A stretch of DNA of 21,191 nt, from assembly GCA_964461295.1 (NCBI GenBank), contig CAYWTX010000469.1, forward strand, positions 1 through 21,191, given 5' to 3'. Under the pieces are notes generated by a model. It ran no database searches, had not been told where the DNA came from, and saw nothing but the letters and a program-made list of their open reading frames with translations. Every line of letters begins with the position of its first letter. Within the stretch, counting starts at the first letter, position 1. The stretch comes from CAYWTX01 sp964461295. Its GTDB lineage: Bacteria > Planctomycetota > Phycisphaerae > SM23-33. Of this stretch, positions 1 through 6,164 are shown piece by piece. Made by a program: the position numbers and the translations under genes.

Positions 1-1
1 G

Positions 2-58
2 ACCAGCGGGCGGATCGTACCGCCCACCGGCGCGGGCGGAAAGGGTTCCGGCAACTAA
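2..58 (+). CDS. C-terminal end of an upstream gene (partial)
   Basis: The frame starting at base 2 is open for 18 codons and ends in TAA at 56-58. Its last residues are Gly/Lys/Ser-rich and too few to identify a product. The final A of the stop is the first A of the next gene's ATG (TAATG), an overlap typical of translationally coupled genes in one operon. This is the main reason to believe the frame is real. The 5' part lies outside the window, so nothing can be said about function. Confidence 0.4.
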   Translation, partial: TSGRIVPPTGAGGKGSGN

Positions 59-732
59 TGAAAGCTCAACGTCGTCACGATCTGCGCGAGAACCTGCTTG
101 CCAGCGAGATCGGCAAGGTTGCGGACTTCCTGAAGAAGAACGGCTCGTACCTGGCCACTGGCGTGCTTGTCGTGGCGGTGGCGGTCTTCGCGGTCGTGAT
201 CCTGCGCGGACGGGCCGAAGCGAAGGAAGCCGGCGTTCGGCTGCAATGGGACCGTGTGCAACAGGCCAAGTATGCCCCCGAGTTTGACCGAAGCCAGCTC
301 GTCAAGGAGCTTACCGACCTGACCGAGCAGACCACCGACAAACGGCTGGCCGCCCTGGCCGCCGTCGAACTCGGCGACGAGTTCTCGCGGCGCATCCTCG
401 CCTCCAACGACGTCGACAGGACCGAACTGGCCAAGAAGGCTGAGTACTGGTATCGCTGGGCGATCAGCAAGTTCGTCGAGGAGGACCTGGCCGTGGGCAA
501 GGCCCACCTGGGGCTGGCCACGCTGCACGAGACCGCGGGGCAGTTCGACCAGGCGGCGACGGAGTTGCAGGCCGTGACCAAGATGACGCAGCTTCAAGGC
601 CAGCCGGTGATGCTTCTGGCCCGAATCGAGTTGCAGCGGCTGGCGGATCTGAAGCAGCCGGTGCGGATGGCGACGACGCTGCCGGCGAGCCAGCCGGCGG
701 CAGGCGCGACGACCGTGCCGGCGCCAAAATGA
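58..732 (+). CDS. Single-pass membrane protein with TPR-like periplasmic region
   Basis: A 224-residue protein. The N-terminal 30 residues are charged and probably cytoplasmic. Residues 31-50 form one hydrophobic segment rich in Val and Ala. The rest is helical and Ala/Leu/Glu-rich, with a TPR-like stretch around 145-195 (aromatic-rich helix with YWYRWA, then AHLGLATLHE and a QFDQAATELQ helix). The tail is Pro/Ala/Thr-rich. The layout of a short cytoplasmic end, one membrane helix and TPR-like helices resembles YfgM/TPR_21 proteins, which assist the Sec translocon. That family link is inference from architecture only. The start overlaps the preceding stop codon, which suggests an operon with an unseen upstream gene. 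The 156 bases to the next gene hold no clear feature beyond G+C-rich inverted repeats. Confidence 0.75.
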   Translation: MKAQRRHDLRENLLASEIGKVADFLKKNGSYLATGVLVVAVAVFAVVILRGRAEAKEAGVRLQWDRVQQAKYAPEFDRSQLVKELTDLTEQTTDKRLAALAAVELGDEFSRRILASNDVDRTELAKKAEYWYRWAISKFVEEDLAVGKAHLGLATLHETAGQFDQAATELQAVTKMTQLQGQPVMLLARIELQRLADLKQPVRMATTLPASQPAAGATTVPAPK

Positions 733-888
733 TCCTGGCGGGTGCAAGCCCCGCGCGCCGCGGGGCGGTTAAAGACGAGACGGTCCGGAGCGACGCCGAA
801 CGGCGCCGTTGCCGGGTGTTGCGGACAAGACTGGACTGAGAAGAAGGGCAAGGACCCCGAAGACCAGAAAAGAATGGGAGATAGTTCG

Positions 889-1518
889 ATGGCCGATTTG
901 GCAGCGTTGGCGGATGCTCTGATCAAGGGCGACCGGAACAAGGTCAGCGAGTTGACGAAGCAGGCTCTGGAGGCTGGCACGCCCGCCAAGGACGTGTTGG
1001 AGAAGGGGCTGATTGCCGGCATGGGCGTCATCGGCAAGCGGTTCAAGGCGAACGAAGTGTACGTGCCGGAAGTGCTCATCGCCGCTCGGGCGATGAAGGT
1101 CGGCATGGAAGTGCTGAAGCCCGCCCTGGAGAAGGCCGGCGTGAAGCCGATCGCGAAGGTCGTGCTCGGCACGGTCAAGGGCGATCTGCACGACATCGGC
1201 AAGAACCTGGTGAACATGATGCTGACCGGCGGCGGGTTCGAGGTCGTGGACGTCGGGACCGACGCCTCGGCCGAGAAGTTCGTCGAGGCATGCAGGGCCC
1301 AGGGCGCCAAGGTGTGCGCGTTGAGCGCCCTGCTGACGACGACGATGCCCCAGATGACGGAAGTCATCAAGGCCCTGAAGGCCTCCGGCGTTGTCGTCAG
1401 GACGATCATCGGCGGCGCTCCGGTCACCCAGAGCTTCGCCGACGAGATCGGCGCCGACGGATACGCTCCCGATGCGGCCAGCGCCGTCGACGTGGTAAAG
1501 CAACTGGTAGCAGCCTGA
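889..1518 (+). CDS. Methyltransferase cognate corrinoid protein (MtaC/MttC/MtbC family)
   Basis: A 209-residue two-domain B12 protein. Residues 1-85 form the helical cap domain of MtaC-like proteins. Residues 88-209 form the Rossmann-like B12-binding domain. The cobalamin signature GDLHDIG spans 98-104, with His101 as the expected lower axial ligand of cobalt. The matching S-L and GG motifs are at VCALSALL (142-149) and IIGGAPV (173-179). In this family the cobalt carries a methyl group from a substrate methyltransferase (methanol, methylamines, methoxy-aromatics, glycine betaine) to a second methyltransferase, often onto tetrahydrofolate. ATG 889 was chosen because GGAG lies 8 nt upstream; an in-frame ATG at 874 lacks this. 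No partner methyltransferase or corrinoid activation protein lies in the window, so the substrate cannot be named. Confidence 0.93.
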   Translation: MADLAALADALIKGDRNKVSELTKQALEAGTPAKDVLEKGLIAGMGVIGKRFKANEVYVPEVLIAARAMKVGMEVLKPALEKAGVKPIAKVVLGTVKGDLHDIGKNLVNMMLTGGGFEVVDVGTDASAEKFVEACRAQGAKVCALSALLTTTMPQMTEVIKALKASGVVVRTIIGGAPVTQSFADEIGADGYAPDAASAVDVVKQLVAA

Positions 1519-1523
1519 CCCTT

Positions 1524-1729
1524 TCAAGGCTGACGCTTCCCTCAAAAGTCGCCGGGAGGCGTGGCGTGGACATCTTGTCCATGTGTGCAACGGGCGTCCC
1601 GCCCGTGTCTTAATGCCACTGTCGGCAGGCGTTATGGCACGGCCGGGATGGCCGTTGGACGCGCGGGCGAGACGCCCGTGCCACGCCAAACCCGTTTTCC
1701 GGCGACTTCTGAGGGAGGCGTCAAGGCTG
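1524..1729. mobile_element. MITE-like element with terminal inverted repeats and a 9-bp flanking direct repeat
   Basis: The left arm at 1531-1555 and the reverse complement of 1699-1723 agree at 23 of 25 positions (core CTCARAAGTCGCCGG). A second inner pair, GGCGTGG at 1563-1569 and CCACGCC at 1681-1687, continues the inverted repeat. The 9-mer TCAAGGCTG occurs directly at both edges (1524-1532 and 1721-1729), as a target-site duplication would. The interior holds smaller palindromes of the ACGGGCG/CGCCCGT type (1590-1607 and about 1663-1680). No protein of note is encoded, so any movement would need a transposase elsewhere. Such palindromic intergenic elements are common, as I recall, in G+C-rich planctomycete genomes. 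Confidence 0.6.
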
Positions 1730-1752
1730 GCCGCACGCTTTGTGATCTTCGT

Positions 1753-1790
1753 CGCAGGCCGGATCGCCAGGCGATCCGGTCTGCGCTTTT
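1753..1790 (+). terminator. Rho-independent terminator downstream of the corrinoid gene
   Basis: Bases 1753-1767 and 1771-1785 pair over 15 positions (one G-U wobble) around a CAG loop. CTTTT follows immediately at 1786-1790. It is correctly oriented to end transcription from the corrinoid protein gene. It lies 235 bases after that stop codon because the repeat element at 1524-1729 sits between them. The T-run is short but the stem is very strong. Confidence 0.7.
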
Positions 1791-1849
1791 GCGCGGGGGG
1801 CGGCCGCGGTCGGCTCTACATGCTCCTGCGCCAGCCATAGGATGAACGG

Positions 1850-2746
1850 ATGGACGTGCACATGGAGAAAGCGTCTCGCCGGCGGTTCGGTCTGGGCGCC
1901 GCGATGATCCTGGTGTTGCTGGCGGCGGTGGCGGCAGCAAGCTGGATGGTGGACATTCAGGGCGGTTCGCTGGATCGCGGCCAGGCGATCGTCGAGGGCA
2001 TGCAGCAGAACCTGGCGGCGATGCTGAAAGGGGAGGGCGAGGAGTTGTGGTATCTCGGCGGCAACTCCTTCGGCAAGCCGGTGGGATGGGAGATGTACAG
2101 TTGGCGTCCGGTGGCCGGGGGATACGAGGGGACGTCGCTGGTGGGCATGGCGCAGGAGCGGGTCTCGGGCAACGAGCGGTTGATCGCCAGGGCGGTCTTT
2201 CGCGAACAATGGAGCGTCAGTTCCGATGCCCGGTCGGGGCAATACGTGGGCTACGAGGGGCCCGGCCCGGGGGCCAATGTGCTTACGACGCGGATCGACT
2301 TGCGGGGGAAAGAACTGGTCGTCTCGCAGGTGCACGGGGGCCGCACGGCCTCCGCCGGCTCGCCGGTGCCGAAGGCCTATGTGCCGGAGGGGCTGAGCCG
2401 GCTGGCGATCCGGCTTGCGGCGGCGGGGGCTCGCGGCTCACGATTCCGCATGATCTACAACAGCGAAGCGATCGGCCGCGGCGGAGAGATACAGTTTGGC
2501 AGCATGGACGTCGAGCCGATGGGCGCGCGGCACGGGATGCTGACGCACATGGCCGGGCCGGATGCGTCCTGGCGGGAGGATGTGTCGTTCGACGAGCAGG
2601 GGCGGGCGACGGCGATCGTGAAGGGCGGAACGGGCGTGGTGTTCCGGCTGACCACACGGGAGGAGGTCGCTCGCATTTTTCCGGAAGTCAAGCGTCTGGT
2701 TGAGTTGAGGGCGGAAGCGGAGCGCGAGGGCGGGGGCGACGAATGA
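1850..2746 (+). CDS. Membrane-anchored protein of unknown function
   Basis: A 298-residue protein that I do not recognise. Basic residues (KASRRRF) precede a hydrophobic helix at about 14-33, which is either an uncleaved anchor or a signal peptide. The rest is soluble, with alternating beta-type stretches: WYLGGNSFGKPVGWEMYSW at 67-85 and REQWSVSS at 119-126. The end (273-298) is a charged, likely helical tail. There is no cysteine lipobox and no known catalytic motif. The start at 1850 is supported by AGGA at 1839-1842, 7 nt upstream. The terminator at 1753-1790 separates it from the preceding gene, so it is probably transcribed on its own. It converges with the PEGA lipoprotein gene 85 bases downstream. 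An envelope location is inferred from the N-terminus. Confidence 0.7.
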   Translation: MDVHMEKASRRRFGLGAAMILVLLAAVAAASWMVDIQGGSLDRGQAIVEGMQQNLAAMLKGEGEELWYLGGNSFGKPVGWEMYSWRPVAGGYEGTSLVGMAQERVSGNERLIARAVFREQWSVSSDARSGQYVGYEGPGPGANVLTTRIDLRGKELVVSQVHGGRTASAGSPVPKAYVPEGLSRLAIRLAAAGARGSRFRMIYNSEAIGRGGEIQFGSMDVEPMGARHGMLTHMAGPDASWREDVSFDEQGRATAIVKGGTGVVFRLTTREEVARIFPEVKRLVELRAEAEREGGGDE

Positions 2747-2831
2747 CGGTGGCGTTGCCGCGGACGGCAAGGGGTTGCGGAGCGTTCTACGGACGATGCA
2801 GGAGAGGGGGCTGGTCGGAGGAGGGGCGGGG

Positions 2832-3269
2832 CTACTTCTTGTCCTTCTCCTCGCCCGCGAGGGTTCGGGCCCGCATGTCTTCGGCCCGGCGAATCAGTTC
2901 CGTGTTCGTCACCGGCTCCTGCTTCTCCAGCTTGTAGTCCAGGAAGCGGTGGTCGCGGTAGGTCCACGGAGACATGTAGCTGAACAGATCCAGCGGGGGC
3001 ACCTCGTACCACGGCGGGTTGACTTCGGCGTGGGTATTGAGCGTCTTGTACCCCTCCAGCCGCAGGACGATGTCGTAGTCGCCGTACCACGTGAAGGGCA
3101 GCGTGACGGGCGTCCGCCCGATCTCCTTGTCGGACACGAACACCAGGGCGCCTTCCGGCTGAGAGGTGATCCTCATCTCTCGCTCCACGCACCCGCAGGA
3201 GGTGGCCAGCAGACTCGCCGCCGCCCATCGCGCCAACTGCCATGCCCGCCCTGTGTCCGCAGTGTTCAT
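2832..3269 (-). CDS. PEGA-domain lipoprotein
   Basis: A 145-residue protein from ATG 3269. Residues 8-27 form a signal peptide of lipoprotein type, ending at LLATSCGC, with Cys25 or Cys27 as the lipidated residue. A PEGA domain follows (about 31-70): ITSQPEGALVFV, then IGRTPVTLPF and YDIVLRLEGY, the classic pattern of this surface-associated beta domain. After it come an aromatic stretch (PWYEVPPLDLFSYMSPW) and a Lys/Glu-rich tail. A longer in-frame start at 3377 would add 36 Arg/His-rich residues ahead of the signal peptide, so I rejected it. PEGA lipoproteins are envelope proteins of uncertain role. The ribosome-binding site is poor (AAGGG about 13 nt upstream). Confidence 0.85.
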   Translation of the reverse strand: MNTADTGRAWQLARWAAASLLATSCGCVEREMRITSQPEGALVFVSDKEIGRTPVTLPFTWYGDYDIVLRLEGYKTLNTHAEVNPPWYEVPPLDLFSYMSPWTYRDHRFLDYKLEKQEPVTNTELIRRAEDMRARTLAGEEKDKK

Positions 3270-3776
3270 GGATAGTCTTTTACCCTTGCGATGGCGGACT
3301 TGACAAGAGGAAACCGCCCCCCGTCGTCGCGTTGGGTGTGCTTGGTTTTTCTGGCAAGCAGCAATTCGGTGAAGCAAAAGGGGTTAGTCGGCGGCCCATC
3401 CTCCGCCTGAAGGACGGAAGGACCACAGCCCAGGCCGTTGAGTTGAGGTGGGCAGATCGCGTTGGCCGAGTGAAGTACGCTTGTAGGCGTATGTCCCTCG
3501 CGCCGTGAAGGCGGCAGTGAGACATGCGGTCTCGCGGCGCCAGACCGGCCCGCGTCTTGTTTCGTCGGGTGGATTCTGTTCTGCTTGTGGGATGAACGGC
3601 GTGAGCGATCCGGGTCCACTTCGCCCCCTCCGGCGGCGGACGGGGTATGCGGGCGAGGGTGGTGCGTGGCCGCGAGACGGGGCCATGGCAACGCGGTTGA
3701 CACACGCCAGAGGGCGGCGCGGCGAGTGGAACCGGTGTCCATGCCGACAACGGCATGGTGGGCGGGAAGGTGCAAG
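3270..3776. other. 507-bp non-coding interval between divergent genes
   Basis: No frame here has a recognisable protein. It separates the minus-strand PEGA lipoprotein from the plus-strand elongasome cluster, so it should hold promoters for both. Only weak candidates are visible: TTGACA at 3300-3305 and 3697-3702 (plus) without good -10 boxes, and minus-strand TTGTCA (3306-3301) with TAAAAG 18 nt on. A structured patch lies at 3499-3540: CGCGCCG pairs loosely with CGGCGC around an inner hairpin GAGAC (3519-3523)/GTCTC (3529-3533). I compared the region with RNase P RNA, tmRNA and SRP RNA signatures from memory and found no match. Confidence 0.4.
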
Positions 3777-4199
3777 ATGGACGAGAAGAAGACCGAGATC
3801 GGACAGCAGGCCCGCGTGGTTGAGGGGCGATACTTCGTCATCGTGACGGCGTTGATGCTGCTGATCATCATCCTGCTGGGCTGGCTGTGGATGCGGGAGC
3901 GGAGGGCAGCGACAGGCGCCAGGCAGGACCTGGCGGACTTGCGTCGCGTGGCGGGCGCGAACGTCATCGGCGCGCAGAAGCTCCAGTCGATGCTGGCGGG
4001 GTCGATGCGCCGCCCGCTTCAGCGCGACGACCTGCCGATGGAAACGGTGACGTGGAACGGCCGGCCGAGGCAGGTGTTTCGCGTGAGCGCGGCGGCCGGT
4101 GCACGGTTGGGGCTGGAGCCCAACGACGTGGTTCTGGTGAACCCGGCGCCGCCGGCGGAAGCGACGACGGCGCCCCAGACGCAGGAAGCCGGTCCGTGA
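3777..4199 (+). CDS. Small single-pass membrane protein, first gene of the elongasome cluster
   Basis: A 140-residue protein. Residues 1-18 are charged, 19-39 form a very hydrophobic helix (FVIVTALMLLIIILLGWLWM) and 40-60 are a basic, probably helical stretch. The rest has a short folded region (ETVTWNGRPRQVFRVS, then ARLGLEPNDVVLVNP) and a Pro/Ala/Thr tail. I do not recognise the family. ATG 3777 has AAGG six bases upstream, while longer frames upstream are Arg/Pro-rich and look non-coding. Its place 87 bases before mreC on the same strand suggests a role in cell-wall elongation, but that is inference from position. In many bacteria this position is held by mreB, which this protein does not resemble. 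Confidence 0.7.
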   Translation: MDEKKTEIGQQARVVEGRYFVIVTALMLLIIILLGWLWMRERRAATGARQDLADLRRVAGANVIGAQKLQSMLAGSMRRPLQRDDLPMETVTWNGRPRQVFRVSAAAGARLGLEPNDVVLVNPAPPAEATTAPQTQEAGP

Positions 4200-4286
4200 A
4201 GCCGAAGGTCGCTTCGGGCTGGCCGGCGATCAAGATGCGGGGGTCATTGTCCGTCCGGGGGCAGCCCGGTAAGATAGGCATCGCCT

Positions 4287-5267
4287 ATGAGGTTCCGAAC
4301 GACATGGACGAAACGGCGGAGCCTGCTGCTGGCCCTGGCGGTTTCCGTTCTCACGATCGTAATGGGGCCGGGAGCGGCTCGGTCGCTACGAAACGGGGCG
4401 GATTTCCTGCTCGCGCCGGCGGGCGAAGCGCCGATGTACGCGGCGACCGCGTTGAAGGGTCTGGGCGGCGAGGACCAGGCCCGCCAGGCCACGCGCGAGG
4501 AGGTGGAGCAGCTGCGGATCGACAACGCGTACCTGCAGCGGCTGGCGGGGCACTGGAAGCGCCAGGAGGAGATTCAGAAGCGGCGTGCCGAGGAGTTGGC
4601 GAATTTCCAGGCGTTGTACCGGCCGGCGAGCGACCTGGCGTGCGAGTTGATACCGGCTCGCGTGGTGGGGCAATCGGGCCTGCCGTACCACCGCTCCCGC
4701 ATGTTGCGGACGCCCCTGGCTCGCCCGAACTACGAGGGATCGCCGGTGACCATGCGGACGCTGCTGACCGACCGGGCCAAGTCCCTGCCGCCGAAGCTGG
4801 CCGTCGTGACGGGCAGCGTGCTGGTGGGGCGGATCGACGAGGCGGGGGCGTACACGGCGCGATTGCGGCTCGTGACGGACCGGGGCTTCGAGATGGCCGG
4901 GCACATCCGGCGGAACATCGATCCGGCCAAGCCGCGAATGGTCACGGTGACGGAGGGCGACGCGGCCGTGGCGCCCCTGACGCCGGAGAACAACAAGGAG
5001 ATCGAGGTGAACGCCCGCGGAGACGGGTCGGCCGGGATGATCGTGGAGTACGTGAAGGCATACCACAACGTGCTGGCTGGCGACTTGCTGGTGACCAGCG
5101 GCGAAGAAGCGTTTGTGCCGACGGAGATCAACGTCGGAGTGGTCACGGAGGTGCGGCCGGACGCGAAGGACCCGCACCGCTCGACGTTGCGGGTTCGCCC
5201 GCACGCGGACTTGGACAGCCTGCGCGAAGTGTTCGTAATCGTGCCGCTGGGAGCCGGCGGACAATGA
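4287..5267 (+). CDS. mreC: Rod-shape-determining protein MreC
   Basis: A 326-residue protein with the MreC layout. There is a short basic cytoplasmic end, a membrane helix at about 12-28 (LLLALAVSVLTIVMG), a coiled coil at about 66-112 rich in Glu/Arg/Gln, and a C-terminal beta domain. In that domain VVTGSVLVGRIDEAG (193-207) is the typical MreC core sequence, and GDLLVTSGEEAFVPTEINVG (270-289) corresponds to the conserved second beta-barrel segment. MreC sits in the cytoplasmic membrane, reaches into the periplasm and couples MreB/MreD to PBP2. It is followed by mreD, PBP2 and rodA, which supports the call strongly. The ribosome-binding site before ATG 4287 is weak (AGATAGG). Identity to well-studied MreC proteins appears low in the N-terminal third. 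Confidence 0.9.
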   Translation: MRFRTTWTKRRSLLLALAVSVLTIVMGPGAARSLRNGADFLLAPAGEAPMYAATALKGLGGEDQARQATREEVEQLRIDNAYLQRLAGHWKRQEEIQKRRAEELANFQALYRPASDLACELIPARVVGQSGLPYHRSRMLRTPLARPNYEGSPVTMRTLLTDRAKSLPPKLAVVTGSVLVGRIDEAGAYTARLRLVTDRGFEMAGHIRRNIDPAKPRMVTVTEGDAAVAPLTPENNKEIEVNARGDGSAGMIVEYVKAYHNVLAGDLLVTSGEEAFVPTEINVGVVTEVRPDAKDPHRSTLRVRPHADLDSLREVFVIVPLGAGGQ

Positions 5268-5268
5268 G

Positions 5269-5371
5269 ACCGGGGACCGTAGACCGGGTACCGGGAAGAG
5301 AGCAACAACCGGGAACGAGAGCAGAATGAGGGACACTCGACGCTGGATACCTGACGCCTGACACCTACCCC
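5269..5371. repeat. 7-bp periodic repeats in the mreC-mreD gap
   Basis: Four 7-bp units follow in perfect phase at 5269-5296: ACCGGGG, ACCGTAG, ACCGGGT, ACCGGGA. Another ACCGGGA lies at 5308-5314. A second short array with the same period runs up to the mreD start codon (5344-5371: TGGATAC, CTGACGC, CTGACAC, CTACCCC). The gap has no good ribosome-binding site for mreD. The function is unknown; these could be decayed tandem repeats or RNA-structure elements between cotranscribed genes. Confidence 0.6.
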
Positions 5372-5920
5372 ATGCGATGGATTCCGTTCATCTTGTTGAC
5401 GCTGTTGGTCGTGCTGCTCCAGCGGACGCTGGGGCCGGTGCTGACGTTCACTCCGCGCGGCATCGGCAGCGTGGGGCCGGACCTGGCCGCCATGGTGGCC
5501 GTGTACGTCGCCTGCCAGACCCGCACGTGGGAAGACGCCATGCTGGGCGGCTGGCTGCTGGGGTTCGCGGTGGACATCGCGGTGGGCGCGGCCGGGGTGG
5601 CGGTGGGGCCGATGGCGATCACGTACGCGTTGGCGGCGGGGCTGCTGTTCCGGTCGCGGGACGCGTTTTTCCACGAGCGGGCAGTGACGCAGGGCGTGCT
5701 GGGCATGGGCTTCTGCTTGGTCGCCCACGGGCTGTGGGTGACATTCCAGTCGATGCTGGGTTCGCCCGGCATGGACTGGAACGTCTACGGGCACACGATG
5801 CTCCAGGCGGCGCTGCTGGCGCTGTACACGGGCGGCCTGATGCCGCTGGCGCACGCGCTGCTGCGGGGCGTGCGGAGGTTGATCATCGTGGCGCCGGCGG
5901 GGAGAGGCGGAAGACGGTAG
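5372..5920 (+). CDS. mreD: Rod-shape-determining protein MreD
   Basis: A 182-residue, strongly hydrophobic protein with about five membrane helices (approximately 3-20, 37-52, 55-75, 77-93 and 107-125, plus a possible sixth near 140-160). The start MRWIPFILLTLLVVLLQRTL and the early GPDLAAMVAVYVA match the usual MreD pattern, where a polar helix carries a P-D pair (here residues 36-37). MreD is an integral membrane partner of MreC in the elongasome. The assignment rests on size, membrane topology and position between mreC and PBP2. The upstream gap holds 7-bp repeats and no clear ribosome-binding site, so its translation start or coupling is uncertain. Confidence 0.85.
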   Translation: MRWIPFILLTLLVVLLQRTLGPVLTFTPRGIGSVGPDLAAMVAVYVACQTRTWEDAMLGGWLLGFAVDIAVGAAGVAVGPMAITYALAAGLLFRSRDAFFHERAVTQGVLGMGFCLVAHGLWVTFQSMLGSPGMDWNVYGHTMLQAALLALYTGGLMPLAHALLRGVRRLIIVAPAGRGGRR

Positions 5921-6164
5921 GGGGGGAGGAATCCGGGACCCCGAGCCCGGAACCAACAGCGGGGGGGGAGACAGGCCGCCCCGCTTCAGCGGCGTCGGTC
6001 CGCGGGAGCGGAACTCGGGGCCCGGCAAGAGGGAGGCGGCGAGGATCCCGGCACCTTTGCGAAGGCGACCGGGCCGATCCGAACGGGGCCCGCGGCACGG
6101 CCGGACTCGGCTGCTTCGGCGAGCAGCGAGGGTTCTGTTGGTGGAGGCAAGGCGTTCGTGGGTC
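5921..6164. repeat. Repeat-containing gap between mreD and PBP2 genes
   Basis: This 244-bp gap has no convincing gene. Bases 5931-5958 again show 7-bp periodicity (ATCCGGG, ACCCCGA, GCCCGGA, ACCAACA). Two poly-G runs (around 5920-5926 and 5961-5968) flank this array. Further on the sequence is G+C-rich with short inverted repeats. GAGGG at 6128-6132 and GGAGG at 6143-6147 are the best ribosome-binding candidates for the PBP2 gene. Confidence 0.45.

Noticed and set aside
3270..3776. RNase P RNA, tmRNA or SRP RNA in the non-coding gap
   Set aside because: GAGGAAA at 3306-3312 resembles part of RNase P, but the following AGUCC and the 3' ACAGAA/CCGGC pairing segments are missing. No tmRNA or SRP core was found.
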